7,395 bases of DNA from Tangfeifania sp. (GCA_018400515.1 JAGYMR010000133.1:1-7395); one strand, 5' to 3'; positions 1-6,225 are shown, counted from the first letter of the stretch. Program-made: numbers and translations. The notes: a model not told the origin generated them from the sequence alone.

Positions 1-83
1 AATTCAAAGTTCAAAAAAAAAGGTCAATTCCGCCGCATTTTCCCGAAAAATTTTCTGTTCATGGGCATTCCGGGCAGGCCGGG

Positions 84-107
84 AAGTGCCCCTGGGTAGG
101 AGCACTT
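84..107 (-). terminator. Terminator-like hairpin downstream of the TonB receptor gene
   Basis: Read on the minus strand, AAGTGCTCCT and AGGGGCACTT form a 10-bp stem with one G-U pair around the loop ACCC. It starts about 65 bases after the receptor stop codon, where a transcript end would be expected. No U-tract follows directly; the next T-rich run on this strand is some 60 bases further on (plus positions 14-22). It may therefore be an imperfect intrinsic terminator or an mRNA 3'-end stabiliser. The stem is seen directly; the role is inferred. I see no gene in positions 1-172. Confidence 0.4.
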
Positions 108-172
108 CTTTGCCCGTATTTGCTGGCATGTTATGGAATTCAGGATCCGGAAGGCCGCCGGTTTCGGGTGGA

Positions 173-2557
173 CTAATTTTTAATTTTGAATCCAATGTAG
201 AAGGAACGCGGTGTGCCCGGGCCGTAGATGTATCCGGGATCGCGGTCAACTCCCCGGTCAAAGTCATCCTGATAAGCATTGAACAGATTTTTGGTGCCGG
301 CATAAAGCTGTAAAACGGCCCCGTTGATTTTGATGTTGTACTGGTATTTCAGCCCCAGGTCAAAAAAGCGGTTCGATTCCCGCAGTTCGCCCTCTTCCGG
401 GCGGGGAAGCTCCGGTCCGAAGTAGGGCACCAGCATTTTGCCGGTATAAGTTCCGGTAGTGGATAATTCCCATTTTTTGGGGGATTTGAAAGTGGCCGTC
501 ATGTACCCATAATCCCCGGGCGTGCGGGAAAACCGTTTTTCGTTAAACTCCTGCGGGGTTTCGTATTGGCTTTTTTGGAGGGTAAATCCCGATTTCATGG
601 AGAGCCAGTCGCCCGGAATGAAGTGCACTTCAAGGTTGATGCCCCGGACCGCGGCACCTGTTTCGGAATTGATGCGGGTGTAAGTGACGGTTCCCTCCGC
701 GTCGGGAAGACTGTATTCATTGGCAAAGGGGTCGTTCAGTTTGGTGTAAAACCCCTCGGCCAGCAGTCCGAGATAAACCTCGCCCAGTAATTTGTTAAAA
801 TTCAGGGAAGCCATGTAGCTGTGGCTGGTTTCCTGTTTCAGGTCCGGGCTGTTTTTATGGATCACCTGCCGGGAGCCGGAGGTTTCGATGTGCAGGTCTT
901 CATCGAATATTTGCGGGGCCCTGTACCCTTGGGAGTAACTTGCCCGGGCCTGCAGGAATTCCCGGAGGTCGTATTTCAGGGTGAGCCTGGGGCTCAGCAC
1001 ATTTCCTGATTTATCGGAACCGGCCTGCTTTTTGTTTTCCACCTTATAGTTGTCGTAGCGGGCGCCGGCAGACACTTTGAGTTTATTCCGCGTGTATTCG
1101 TACTGCAGAAACAGTCCGGCAGTGTTCATTGCCTGGTCGGCGATCAGCACATTACCGGTGTGGGGAATGTCTGCCAGTGTGTTCTCCTGAATAACCGCAT
1201 TGTCCAGATCGGGATATCCCAGTTTTTTATCCTTCAGCCACGCTCCTTTATTTTCGATGCCGGCAATGAGTTTTGACCGTTTCAGGTGGGCGTTGTACTG
1301 CGCTCCGGCAATGTAACTGAAGTCGCTGGTGTTGCCGTAATCACTCAGGGATTGGTTCGCCCCGTAGTAGGAATCCCTGTTGATCCCCTGCGCGGATGCA
1401 TACACTGAAAAGAGGTCGTATTCCCTGAAGAATTTTTCATAGGTGAGGGCCCCGGTGGTAATGTTGTGTTTCACCGCTTCGGCAATGTTCGCTTCATGGA
1501 GGGGGTAGTCAAATTTGTCGCCTCCCCGCCGGTCCTCTTTGATTTTGAAGAAGTCGGCCGAAAGCTTGCTCCGGGTTCCAAAACGGTGGAATAACCGGGT
1601 GCCCACCGTCGTGTTTTCGATGGAGGAGAGCTCGGAAAAACCGTCTCCATTCGCATCAAAAGGATCGCGGTCGCGGTCAAAGCCAAACAGCGCCAGGCCT
1701 GTTTTATTATTGGCCGAAATCAGCGAAGTGTTGAATTTGATCGCATAGTCACCGGCCGGATCGCTCCCCTGATTCAGCCCAACACCAGTGTATCCGCCGC
1801 TCACATCCACTTCGTAGGCATTTTTTATGGGATCTTTCAGGATCAGGTTGATGGTGCCGGCGATGGCATTACTGCCGTACAACGCCGAGCCGCCTCCGCG
1901 GATAACCTCCACCCGCTCGATCATATTGGCAGGAATGAGTTCCAGGCCATAGACCCCGGCCAATCCGCTGAAAACAGGGCGACTGTTGATCAGTATCTGG
2001 GAGTAGGGGCCCTCCATGCCATTCATCCGCACCTGCGAAAAACCGCAGTTCTGACAGTTGTTTTCCATCCGGAGTCCGGGACAAAAATTCAGTCCCTCAC
2101 TCAGGGTTACCGACTGGGTTTTTGAAAACAGCCGGGGCTTTAAGGTGCTTACAAGAGTGGATGCTTCCCGTTTGTTGGTTTCATTCCGGTCGCCCGTAAT
2201 GATGACCTCTTCCAGTTTTAATACATCTTTTTTTAAAGTGATGTTTAACTCTTTAGTTTCGCCCCGTTGGATGGTGACCGTAACCTCGGCAGGTATGTGC
2301 CCCAGCGCCTGTGCCCGGATGGTATGGGTGCCCGGAGGCAGGTCGATCAGTTGAAAATGGCCGGTTTCATCGGTGGTTGTACCAATGGTGGTGCCTTTTA
2401 TTGAAACGGATGCAAAGGAGATGTGGTCATCGCATTCCAGGCAAATGACATGTCCGAAGATATTGGCATCGGTCTTGTCTTGCTGTGCATAAATGATTTG
2501 TGATAAGCTCAGGAAAAATAGGGTTATTAAAACAAATAATTGATTATTTTGATTCAT
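173..2557 (-). CDS. TonB-dependent outer-membrane receptor with carboxypeptidase-D-like N-terminal domain; likely metal or metal-complex uptake
   Basis: A 794-residue outer-membrane active transporter that would import a ligand into the periplasm using TonB-ExbBD energy. A signal peptide (residues 1-24, ending YA before QQ) is followed by a carboxypeptidase-regulatory-like beta-sandwich (about 33-110, with the motif KGTTIGTTTDETGHF), a TonB-box-like EEVIITG (116-122), a plug domain (about 125-240, with IERVEVIRGGGSALYGSNAI) and a beta-barrel to the C-terminus. Length is normal for the family. Unusual points are a CLEC pair (Cys39, Cys42), a plug with Cys159 and an NCQNC motif (Cys168, Cys171), and an EF-hand-like DANGDGFSEL at 301-310 in the barrel. 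Similar Bacteroidota receptors are usually named ferrienterochelin, colicin or cobalamin receptors by homology only. The gene lies downstream of a His-rich membrane protein gene on the same strand, which together with the cysteines points to a metal ligand, by inference. The ATG at 2555-2557 directly begins the signal peptide. The family call is firm; the substrate is unknown. Confidence 0.93.
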   Translation of the reverse strand: MNQNNQLFVLITLFFLSLSQIIYAQQDKTDANIFGHVICLECDDHISFASVSIKGTTIGTTTDETGHFQLIDLPPGTHTIRAQALGHIPAEVTVTIQRGETKELNITLKKDVLKLEEVIITGDRNETNKREASTLVSTLKPRLFSKTQSVTLSEGLNFCPGLRMENNCQNCGFSQVRMNGMEGPYSQILINSRPVFSGLAGVYGLELIPANMIERVEVIRGGGSALYGSNAIAGTINLILKDPIKNAYEVDVSGGYTGVGLNQGSDPAGDYAIKFNTSLISANNKTGLALFGFDRDRDPFDANGDGFSELSSIENTTVGTRLFHRFGTRSKLSADFFKIKEDRRGGDKFDYPLHEANIAEAVKHNITTGALTYEKFFREYDLFSVYASAQGINRDSYYGANQSLSDYGNTSDFSYIAGAQYNAHLKRSKLIAGIENKGAWLKDKKLGYPDLDNAVIQENTLADIPHTGNVLIADQAMNTAGLFLQYEYTRNKLKVSAGARYDNYKVENKKQAGSDKSGNVLSPRLTLKYDLREFLQARASYSQGYRAPQIFDEDLHIETSGSRQVIHKNSPDLKQETSHSYMASLNFNKLLGEVYLGLLAEGFYTKLNDPFANEYSLPDAEGTVTYTRINSETGAAVRGINLEVHFIPGDWLSMKSGFTLQKSQYETPQEFNEKRFSRTPGDYGYMTATFKSPKKWELSTTGTYTGKMLVPYFGPELPRPEEGELRESNRFFDLGLKYQYNIKINGAVLQLYAGTKNLFNAYQDDFDRGVDRDPGYIYGPGTPRSFYIGFKIKN

Positions 2558-2844
2558 TTCGGGTATTTATTTGGCAGACCGGTAATACTTGCACCCTTTT
2601 GATGCCGCCGGCCTCTTTTCCGGCCGGCAAAATCCGCAGGGGCCGGGAAGGCTGACTTTCTCCGGGGTGGCATTCTTTTGGTTTTTTTACCGGATTCGAT
2701 GATTTGGTTTTTGTGTTTTTTTATTCACTCATTGTGCGGGGAACAATTCTGATTCCCACAGTGAACTTATAAAAAAAGGACTGGTCGTACAAAATGCTTT
2801 TTGAAAGCCCTTGAGGGAGGTTCCCTTGTGTTTTTTCAGCATTT
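2558..2844 (-). promoter_or_regulatory. Structured 287-base leader between the His-rich gene and the TonB receptor gene
   Basis: No coding region is visible here. Two hairpins stand out on the minus strand. The distal one (2724-2765) pairs TTCACT with AGTGAA, GTG with CAC and GGAA with TTCC, with bulges on one side and a 9-base loop. The proximal one (2607-2628) is a perfect 7-bp GC stem, GCCGGCC and GGCCGGC, with an 8-base loop, ending about 50 bases before the receptor start codon. Between them the minus strand reads AATGCCACC, and GGTCTGCC lies close to the start codon. These resemble pieces of cobalamin riboswitches in the right order, but the canonical box is not present. I found no TAnnTTTG promoter box here, so the receptor may be transcribed from the upstream gene with attenuation or processing in the leader. 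The structures are seen; the regulatory role is inferred. Confidence 0.4.
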
Positions 2845-3222
2845 TTACGGGTTATAAGCCAGGAAGACCGGAGGGGCCCTGCTCTTTTTGAAATGGATGT
2901 AAGCGGGGGTGAAAATTAAATGGAAATGGGTGATGAATTTCCTTTTTTCCGGAAGCAGAAAAAGGGTAACCGCCAGAAAAGTCAGGAAAAATAGTATTTC
3001 AGTGTTGTGGAAAAAGCAGAACTCTGCCTTGCTGTGGTGGTGTGTTTTAACGGGACTGGCGTCATTCGATTTGTTGTAGGGGTGGGAGTGGAAAATAACG
3101 GTCCCGTCTTCCAGCTTGTGGGCATGCATAAAAATCCCTTTATTGGCCACAAGCATTCCCGTGATCACCAGGAATAACAGGGCAAAAAGGCGGTTCTGGA
3201 TGATATTTTTCCCCATTTTCAT
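2845..3222 (-). CDS. Small His-rich inner-membrane protein, putative metal-binding partner of the TonB receptor
   Basis: A 125-residue protein of no named family that I recognise. A first membrane segment (about 11-28) is followed by a histidine-rich stretch (about 31-73) carrying HAH (33-35), HSH (45-47), HHH (61-63), Cys69 and His72. A second membrane segment (about 75-91) and a basic C-terminal tail starting EKRK follow. The positive-inside rule places both ends in the cytoplasm and the His-rich loop in the periplasm, suggesting binding of Zn, Cu or a similar metal there. It sits just upstream of the TonB receptor on the same strand and may form an operon with it. The frame extends to a TTG at 3231, but the first ATG is 3222, and a second ATG at 3216 is also possible; neither has a Shine-Dalgarno sequence, as is usual in Bacteroidota. 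I recall similar short proteins beside TonB receptors in this phylum. The function is inferred from composition and context only. Confidence 0.78.
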   Translation of the reverse strand: MKMGKNIIQNRLFALLFLVITGMLVANKGIFMHAHKLEDGTVIFHSHPYNKSNDASPVKTHHHSKAEFCFFHNTEILFFLTFLAVTLFLLPEKRKFITHFHLIFTPAYIHFKKSRAPPVFLAYNP

Positions 3223-3242
3223 GCGACACAAAAATAAGGAAT

Positions 3243-3264
3243 ATTTATTTTAATTAGAATAAAT
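3243..3264. promoter_or_regulatory. Candidate operator: 22-bp AT-rich inverted repeat upstream of the metal-uptake unit
   Basis: The half-sites ATTTATTTTAA and TTAGAATAAAT are reverse complements at 10 of 11 positions, the only mismatch being T3250 against G3257. It lies 21 bases upstream of the ATG at 3222. On the minus strand a TATTTTTG (3229-3236) matches the Bacteroidota -7 consensus TAnnTTTG, and the palindrome would then fill the space upstream of it, as a repressor site would. That box is only 6 bases from the ATG, so the transcript would be nearly leaderless or use the ATG at 3216. Size and AT-richness fit a Fur-family (Fur, Zur) or similar dimeric metal regulator, but it is not a textbook Fur box. 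The symmetry is seen; the regulator is inferred. Confidence 0.45.
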
Positions 3265-3295
3265 CCAAATAAAAATCCGGGCCAGTTTCGCACGA

Positions 3296-3331
3296 GGTCC
3301 TGTAGCCCGCAACGGGTGCAGCAGGAGAACC
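3296..3331 (+). other. Stem-loop in the divergent region upstream of the photolyase gene
   Basis: TGTA and CCCG (3301-3309, with one bulged G) pair with CGGG and TGCA (3313-3320) around a CAA loop. The outer TCC and GGA can extend the stem with a GCA bulge. It lies between the divergent His-rich gene and photolyase gene, about 170 bases upstream of the photolyase ATG. There is no U-tract. The rest of 3223-3501 is AT-rich and has no convincing gene. The function is unknown; it may be part of a 5' leader. Confidence 0.25.
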
Positions 3332-3501
3332 ATTTTAAATAAATATTACGGGATATGATTCTGCCGGAGGGGGAAGTTTTCCGGGACCGGAGCAGGAAAT
3401 ATTTGCCTATTTTTCGGGACGAAAAGATTTTCGGGGTTCTATATTTTTCGGAACCAAAAAAAATATCTTTTTTTGATCATTTTCCGGAAAGGGGGACGAT
3501 T

Positions 3502-4818
3502 ATGAAAAGCAAAGAAAAAGATTCCGTGGTGGTTTTCTGGTTTCGCAGGGATTTGCGGTTGTTTGACAACCACGGTCTTTACGAGGCATTGAATGCGGGG
3601 GTGCCGGTGCTGCCGGTCTTCATTTTTGATCCGGGGATCCTGGAGAGGCTGAATGCGCGGAACGATGCCCGTGTTTCGTTCATTTACGACGAGCTCCGCA
3701 GACTGAAGGGGGAGCTGGAGAAAGCAGGATCTTCGCTCCGGGTGTTTTATGCCAGTCCCACGGATGCTTTCCGGCAGCTAATACAGGAATATGTGGTAAA
3801 AGGTGTTTATTTCAATGGCGATTATGAGCCGTATGCACTGGACCGGGACCGGAAGGTGCGGGAGTTGCTGGAGGGGCGGGGGATTGCTTTCCGGCAGTTT
3901 AAAGATCAGGTCATTTTTGAAAAGGAAGAAGTGCTGAAGGGGAACGGAACTCCCTATACCGTTTTTACCCCTTACAGCCGGCGATGGAAGCAGGTGCTGC
4001 AGGAAAAAGGAGTAGCCCCTTTTCCATCTGAAAAGTATACCGGCCGTTTTTTGAAAACCGCCCCCTTTGCTTTTCCCCGCCTGGAGGATACCGGTTTTGA
4101 AGAAAACAACACAGCGATTCCTCCGCGGCACATCGATGAAGCGGTGATCCGGAATTATGAAAAGACCCGGGATATTCCGGGAAAAAGGGGCACCACCCGT
4201 CTGGGAGTGCATCTGCGGTTTGGAACCGTCAGCATCCGGGAGTGCGTCCTGAAAGCCAGGGAATGGTCGGAAACTTTTTTGAATGAATTGATCTGGCGGG
4301 ATTTCTACAGCATGATCCTGTGGCATTTCCCTCACGTAACGGATAAGGCGTTTAAACCCGGATATGCATTTATTGCCTGGAGAAACGATGAACAGGAGTT
4401 TAAACGCTGGTGCCAGGGTGAAACCGGTTTTCCCATGGTGGATGCCGGAATGCGCGAGCTCAATGAAACCGGGTTTATGCATAACCGGGTACGAATGATC
4501 ACGGCGGGGTTCCTGACCAAGGACCTGCTCATTGACTGGCGCTGGGGGGAGGCCTATTTTGCCGAAAAGCTGCTCGATTTTGAACTGGCCTCCAACAACG
4601 GCAACTGGCAGTGGGCTGCCGGGACAGGCTGTGACGCCGCCCCCTGGTTCCGGATATTCAATCCGGAAACCCAACAGAAAAAGTTCGATCCGGATGGAAC
4701 CTATGTGTCAAAATGGGTGCCCGAATACGGCACTTCCCGGTATGCCCGGCCACTGGTTGACCACCGCTCTGCCCGCGAGCGGGCACTGAAAACCTATAAA
4801 GCGGGGGTAAGGAGATAG
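3502..4818 (+). CDS. phrB: Class I deoxyribodipyrimidine photolyase (CPD photolyase)
   Basis: A 438-residue flavoenzyme that uses near-UV or blue light to split cyclobutane pyrimidine dimers in DNA. The N-terminal Rossmann-like antenna domain (about 8-135) begins VVVFWFRRDLRLFDN and carries FNGDYEP (104-110), the region that contacts the folate antenna in E. coli PhrB. The helical FAD domain (about 230-430) has TTRLGVHLRFGT, NELIWRDFY, MVDAGMRELNETGFMHNR and NNGNWQWAAGTG. The electron-transfer tryptophan triad looks intact: W293 (FIAW), W346 (LLIDW) and W369 (NNGNW). The substrate-pocket tryptophans W265 and W371 are also present, which favours a CPD repair enzyme over a cryptochrome. The C-terminus carries the usual VDHRSARERALKTYK motif. 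The frame is open upstream to an ATG at 3355, but those 49 residues are low in similarity to anything expected; the ATG at 3502, preceded by a GGGGGA stretch, gives the normal family start and length. The gene stands alone between divergent and separately promoted neighbours. Confidence 0.95.
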   Translation: MKSKEKDSVVVFWFRRDLRLFDNHGLYEALNAGVPVLPVFIFDPGILERLNARNDARVSFIYDELRRLKGELEKAGSSLRVFYASPTDAFRQLIQEYVVKGVYFNGDYEPYALDRDRKVRELLEGRGIAFRQFKDQVIFEKEEVLKGNGTPYTVFTPYSRRWKQVLQEKGVAPFPSEKYTGRFLKTAPFAFPRLEDTGFEENNTAIPPRHIDEAVIRNYEKTRDIPGKRGTTRLGVHLRFGTVSIRECVLKAREWSETFLNELIWRDFYSMILWHFPHVTDKAFKPGYAFIAWRNDEQEFKRWCQGETGFPMVDAGMRELNETGFMHNRVRMITAGFLTKDLLIDWRWGEAYFAEKLLDFELASNNGNWQWAAGTGCDAAPWFRIFNPETQQKKFDPDGTYVSKWVPEYGTSRYARPLVDHRSARERALKTYKAGVRR

Positions 4819-4837
4819 GGGAGTTGTTCCCATGTTA

Positions 4838-4897
4838 AAGCATTTTCAAGCATTTATAAGCATTTATAAGCGTTTTTGAGCATTTTTTAAACGTTTA
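4838..4897. repeat. Six-unit imperfect tandem repeat of 10 bp, consensus AAGCATTTWT
   Basis: Consecutive 10-base units read AAGCATTTTC, AAGCATTTAT, AAGCATTTAT, AAGCGTTTTT, GAGCATTTTT and TAAACGTTTA, starting 20 bases after the photolyase stop codon. The second and third units are identical and the last is strongly diverged. T-tracts recur once per helical turn, which would be expected to curve the DNA. No terminator hairpin for the photolyase gene is otherwise obvious in this spacer. The repeat is seen directly; any bending or binding role is inferred. Confidence 0.8.
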
Positions 4898-5050
4898 TTC
4901 CTCTTCCTGCAGCCATTCGATGATCCGGCGGTTTTGGGGACCTGTGATGGGGGAGAGGAAATCCACCGGATGCCCTTTTAAAATGTTTGTCCGGGAGCCA
5001 AAAAAATTGCTCCCGATGTTAATAAGTTTTGTCCGGGGAAAAGGGAGAAT
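4895..5050 (-). pseudogene. Possible C-terminal remnant of an unidentified minus-strand gene
   Basis: A 51-codon minus-strand frame opens after a TGA (5051-5053) and ends at TAA (4895-4897). It has no ATG. Its last 27 codons read GHPVDFLSPITGPQ followed by NRRIIEWLQEEE, with codon choice like the neighbouring genes (ATC, CTC, CGG, CTG) and a plausible amphipathic C-terminal helix. The upstream part, with NFFGSRTN, is less convincing and contains a hairpin. I do not recognise the protein. It could be the decayed end of a gene lost from between phrB and dnaX, or chance. Its stop overlaps the end of the 10-bp repeat array. Confidence 0.25.
4992..5015. other. Stem-loop upstream of dnaX
   Basis: CGGGAGC and GCTCCCG form a perfect 7-bp stem around a 10-base A/T-rich loop, about 70 bases before the dnaX ATG. 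A 10-base direct repeat, TTTGTCCGGG, occurs at 4986-4995 (overlapping the left arm) and again at 5028-5037. It could act as a weak terminator for upstream transcription or as a regulator site for dnaX, but no U-tract follows on either strand. Confidence 0.3.
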
Positions 5051-5062
5051 TCATTATCTTTG
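5028..5062 (+). promoter_or_regulatory. Candidate Bacteroidota-type promoter for dnaX
   Basis: TATCTTTG at 5055-5062 matches the Bacteroidota -7 consensus TAnnTTTG exactly. A TTTG at 5028-5031 could serve as the -33 element, although the 23-base gap is a few bases longer than the usual spacing of about 20. Transcription would start near 5067-5070, giving a leader of about 20 bases before the ATG at 5087. Confidence 0.42.
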
Positions 5063-5086
5063 AAATCCGATAAAGAAGTCGAGTCA

Positions 5087-6190
5087 ATGGAGAATTTTAT
5101 TGTTTCTGCACGAAAATACCGGCCCGAAACGTTTGATACCGTTGTTGCCCAGTCGTCGATCACTGCTACTCTGAAGAATGCGATTCAAAAAAATCAGCTG
5201 GCGCATGCCTACCTTTTTTGCGGTCCCCGGGGCGTGGGGAAAACGACCTGTGCCCGGATCTTTGCCAAGACCATCAATTGCTCCGACATCTCCCCGGAAG
5301 GAGAAGCCTGCAACCAGTGTGAATCGTGCAAAGCCTTCAATACCAACCGTTCTTTTAACATTCATGAACTGGACGCCGCTTCGAACAATTCGGTGGATGA
5401 CATACGGCTGCTGATCGACCAGGTGCGGATACCCCCGCAGATCGGAAAGTACAGTGTTTATATTATTGATGAGGTGCACATGCTTTCTGCCTCCGCCTTC
5501 AATGCTTTTCTGAAAACCCTTGAAGAGCCGCCGGCCCATGCCATTTTTATACTGGCAACCACCGAGAAGCATAAGATCATCCCTACTATTTTGTCCCGGT
5601 GCCAGATCTTTGATTTTAACCGGATCAATGTCGGGGACATTGCCGGCAGACTGGAATACGTGGCCAAAGAGGAGGGGGTTCAGGCCGAAAAAGAGGCGTT
5701 GAATGTCATTGCGCAAAAGGCGGACGGTGCCATGCGGGATGCCCTTTCCATTTTTGACCAGATCGTGAGTTTTTCGGGAAAGGAGATCAGCTATCAGGAT
5801 GTGATCTCCAATTTGAATGTGCTGGATTATGATTACTTTTTCCGGCTGGTGGATCACTTTCTGAACGGGGAGGTGTCCGAACCGCTGATGATTTTTGACG
5901 AGATCCTGAAGACCGGGTTCGACGGGCACCATTTTATCAACGGGATGAGTGATCATTTCCGAAACCTGCTGATGTGCAAAGATCCCGCCACCATTCAGTT
6001 GCTGGAGGTGGGCGGTGAGATCAGAGAGCGCTATAAAGTCCAGTCCGCCTCCTGTGAGCGCGATTTCCTGCTGGAAGCCCTGGAGATCAGCAACGGGTGT
6101 GATGTGCAGTACCGGTCGAGCCAGAATAAACGCTTGCTGGTGGAGCTTGCACTGATCCGGATGGCACAGCTCACCCCAAAAAAAAAATAG
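5087..6190 (+). CDS. dnaX: DNA polymerase III clamp-loader subunit DnaX, zero-frame (gamma-like) product
   Basis: The AAA+ motor of the replication clamp loader, which opens and places the sliding clamp on primed DNA. The zero-frame product is 367 residues. It shows Walker A GPRGVGKT (46-53), a zinc-binding set of cysteines (65, 75, 78, 81), Walker B with DEVH (128-131), the SRC arginine-finger motif (170-172) and the sensor-2 region GAMRDAL (214-220). The collar domain follows (about 240-360). These are domains I-III, the minimum for clamp loading. The frame is open upstream to a TTG at 5060, but the ATG at 5087 gives the standard MENFIVSARKYRP start. The reading frame ends in LTPKKK and TAG directly at a run of ten A (6178-6187). 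The normal C-terminal tau domains lie in the -1 frame, so this is either a true short form made beside a frameshifted long form, or a gene broken by a homopolymer error. The full product with the shift would be 577 residues, normal for the phylum. Confidence 0.92.
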   Translation: MENFIVSARKYRPETFDTVVAQSSITATLKNAIQKNQLAHAYLFCGPRGVGKTTCARIFAKTINCSDISPEGEACNQCESCKAFNTNRSFNIHELDAASNNSVDDIRLLIDQVRIPPQIGKYSVYIIDEVHMLSASAFNAFLKTLEEPPAHAIFILATTEKHKIIPTILSRCQIFDFNRINVGDIAGRLEYVAKEEGVQAEKEALNVIAQKADGAMRDALSIFDQIVSFSGKEISYQDVISNLNVLDYDYFFRLVDHFLNGEVSEPLMIFDEILKTGFDGHHFINGMSDHFRNLLMCKDPATIQLLEVGGEIRERYKVQSASCERDFLLEALEISNGCDVQYRSSQNKRLLVELALIRMAQLTPKKK

Positions 6191-6225
6191 CTGACAACGG
6201 GGAAGCCGAAGATGTGCTGGCCCCC
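6178..6225 (+). promoter_or_regulatory. Putative dnaX slippage or frameshift site: A10 run, zero-frame UAG and downstream stem-loop
   Basis: Ten A (6178-6187) are read as CCA AAA AAA AAA and followed at once by TAG (6188-6190). A -1 slip, or one added A by transcriptional slippage (or loss of two), yields AAA ATA GCT GAC and enters the tail frame; loss of one A gives TGA two codons later. After an 11-base spacer, GGGG and GCC (6199-6207, with an AA bulge) can pair with GGC and CCCC (6219-6225) around an 11-base loop. That spacing is longer than the few bases usual for stimulators, and no close Shine-Dalgarno stimulator is seen upstream. Known parallels are -1 frameshifting in E. coli dnaX and slippage on nine A in Thermus thermophilus dnaX. 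Confidence 0.6.

Noticed and set aside
4..303. 99-codon minus-strand open frame overlapping the end of the TonB receptor gene
   Set aside because: Overlaps the receptor C-terminus in another frame and shows no recognisable protein features.
2535..2548. AATAAT-TG-ATTATT palindrome at the start of the TonB receptor gene
   Set aside because: It lies in codons for Asn-Asn-Gln-Leu of the signal peptide and is explained by repeated AAT codons.
2558..2844. Firm cobalamin riboswitch call
   Set aside because: The canonical B12 box is missing and the core internal hairpin is too short; kept only as a finding to test.
3223..3231. TTG start for the His-rich protein at 3231
   Set aside because: An ATG lies three codons downstream at 3222, and the TTG overlaps the TATTTTTG promoter-like box.
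3355..3501. In-frame 49-residue N-terminal extension of the photolyase from the ATG at 3355
   Set aside because: Phe- and Lys-rich and unlike the photolyase family; the ATG at 3502 gives the normal start just before VVVFWFRRDLRLFDN.
3778..4674. Long (298-codon) open frame antisense to the photolyase gene
   Set aside because: A shadow of the GC-rich codon pattern of phrB; the sequence is Pro- and Gly-rich without domains, and the photolyase is certain.
4923..4971. ATCCGGCGG and CCACCGGAT inverted repeat in the phrB-dnaX spacer
   Set aside because: Arms are 34 bases apart with a mismatch and coincide with codons of the possible remnant; too weak to call a terminator.
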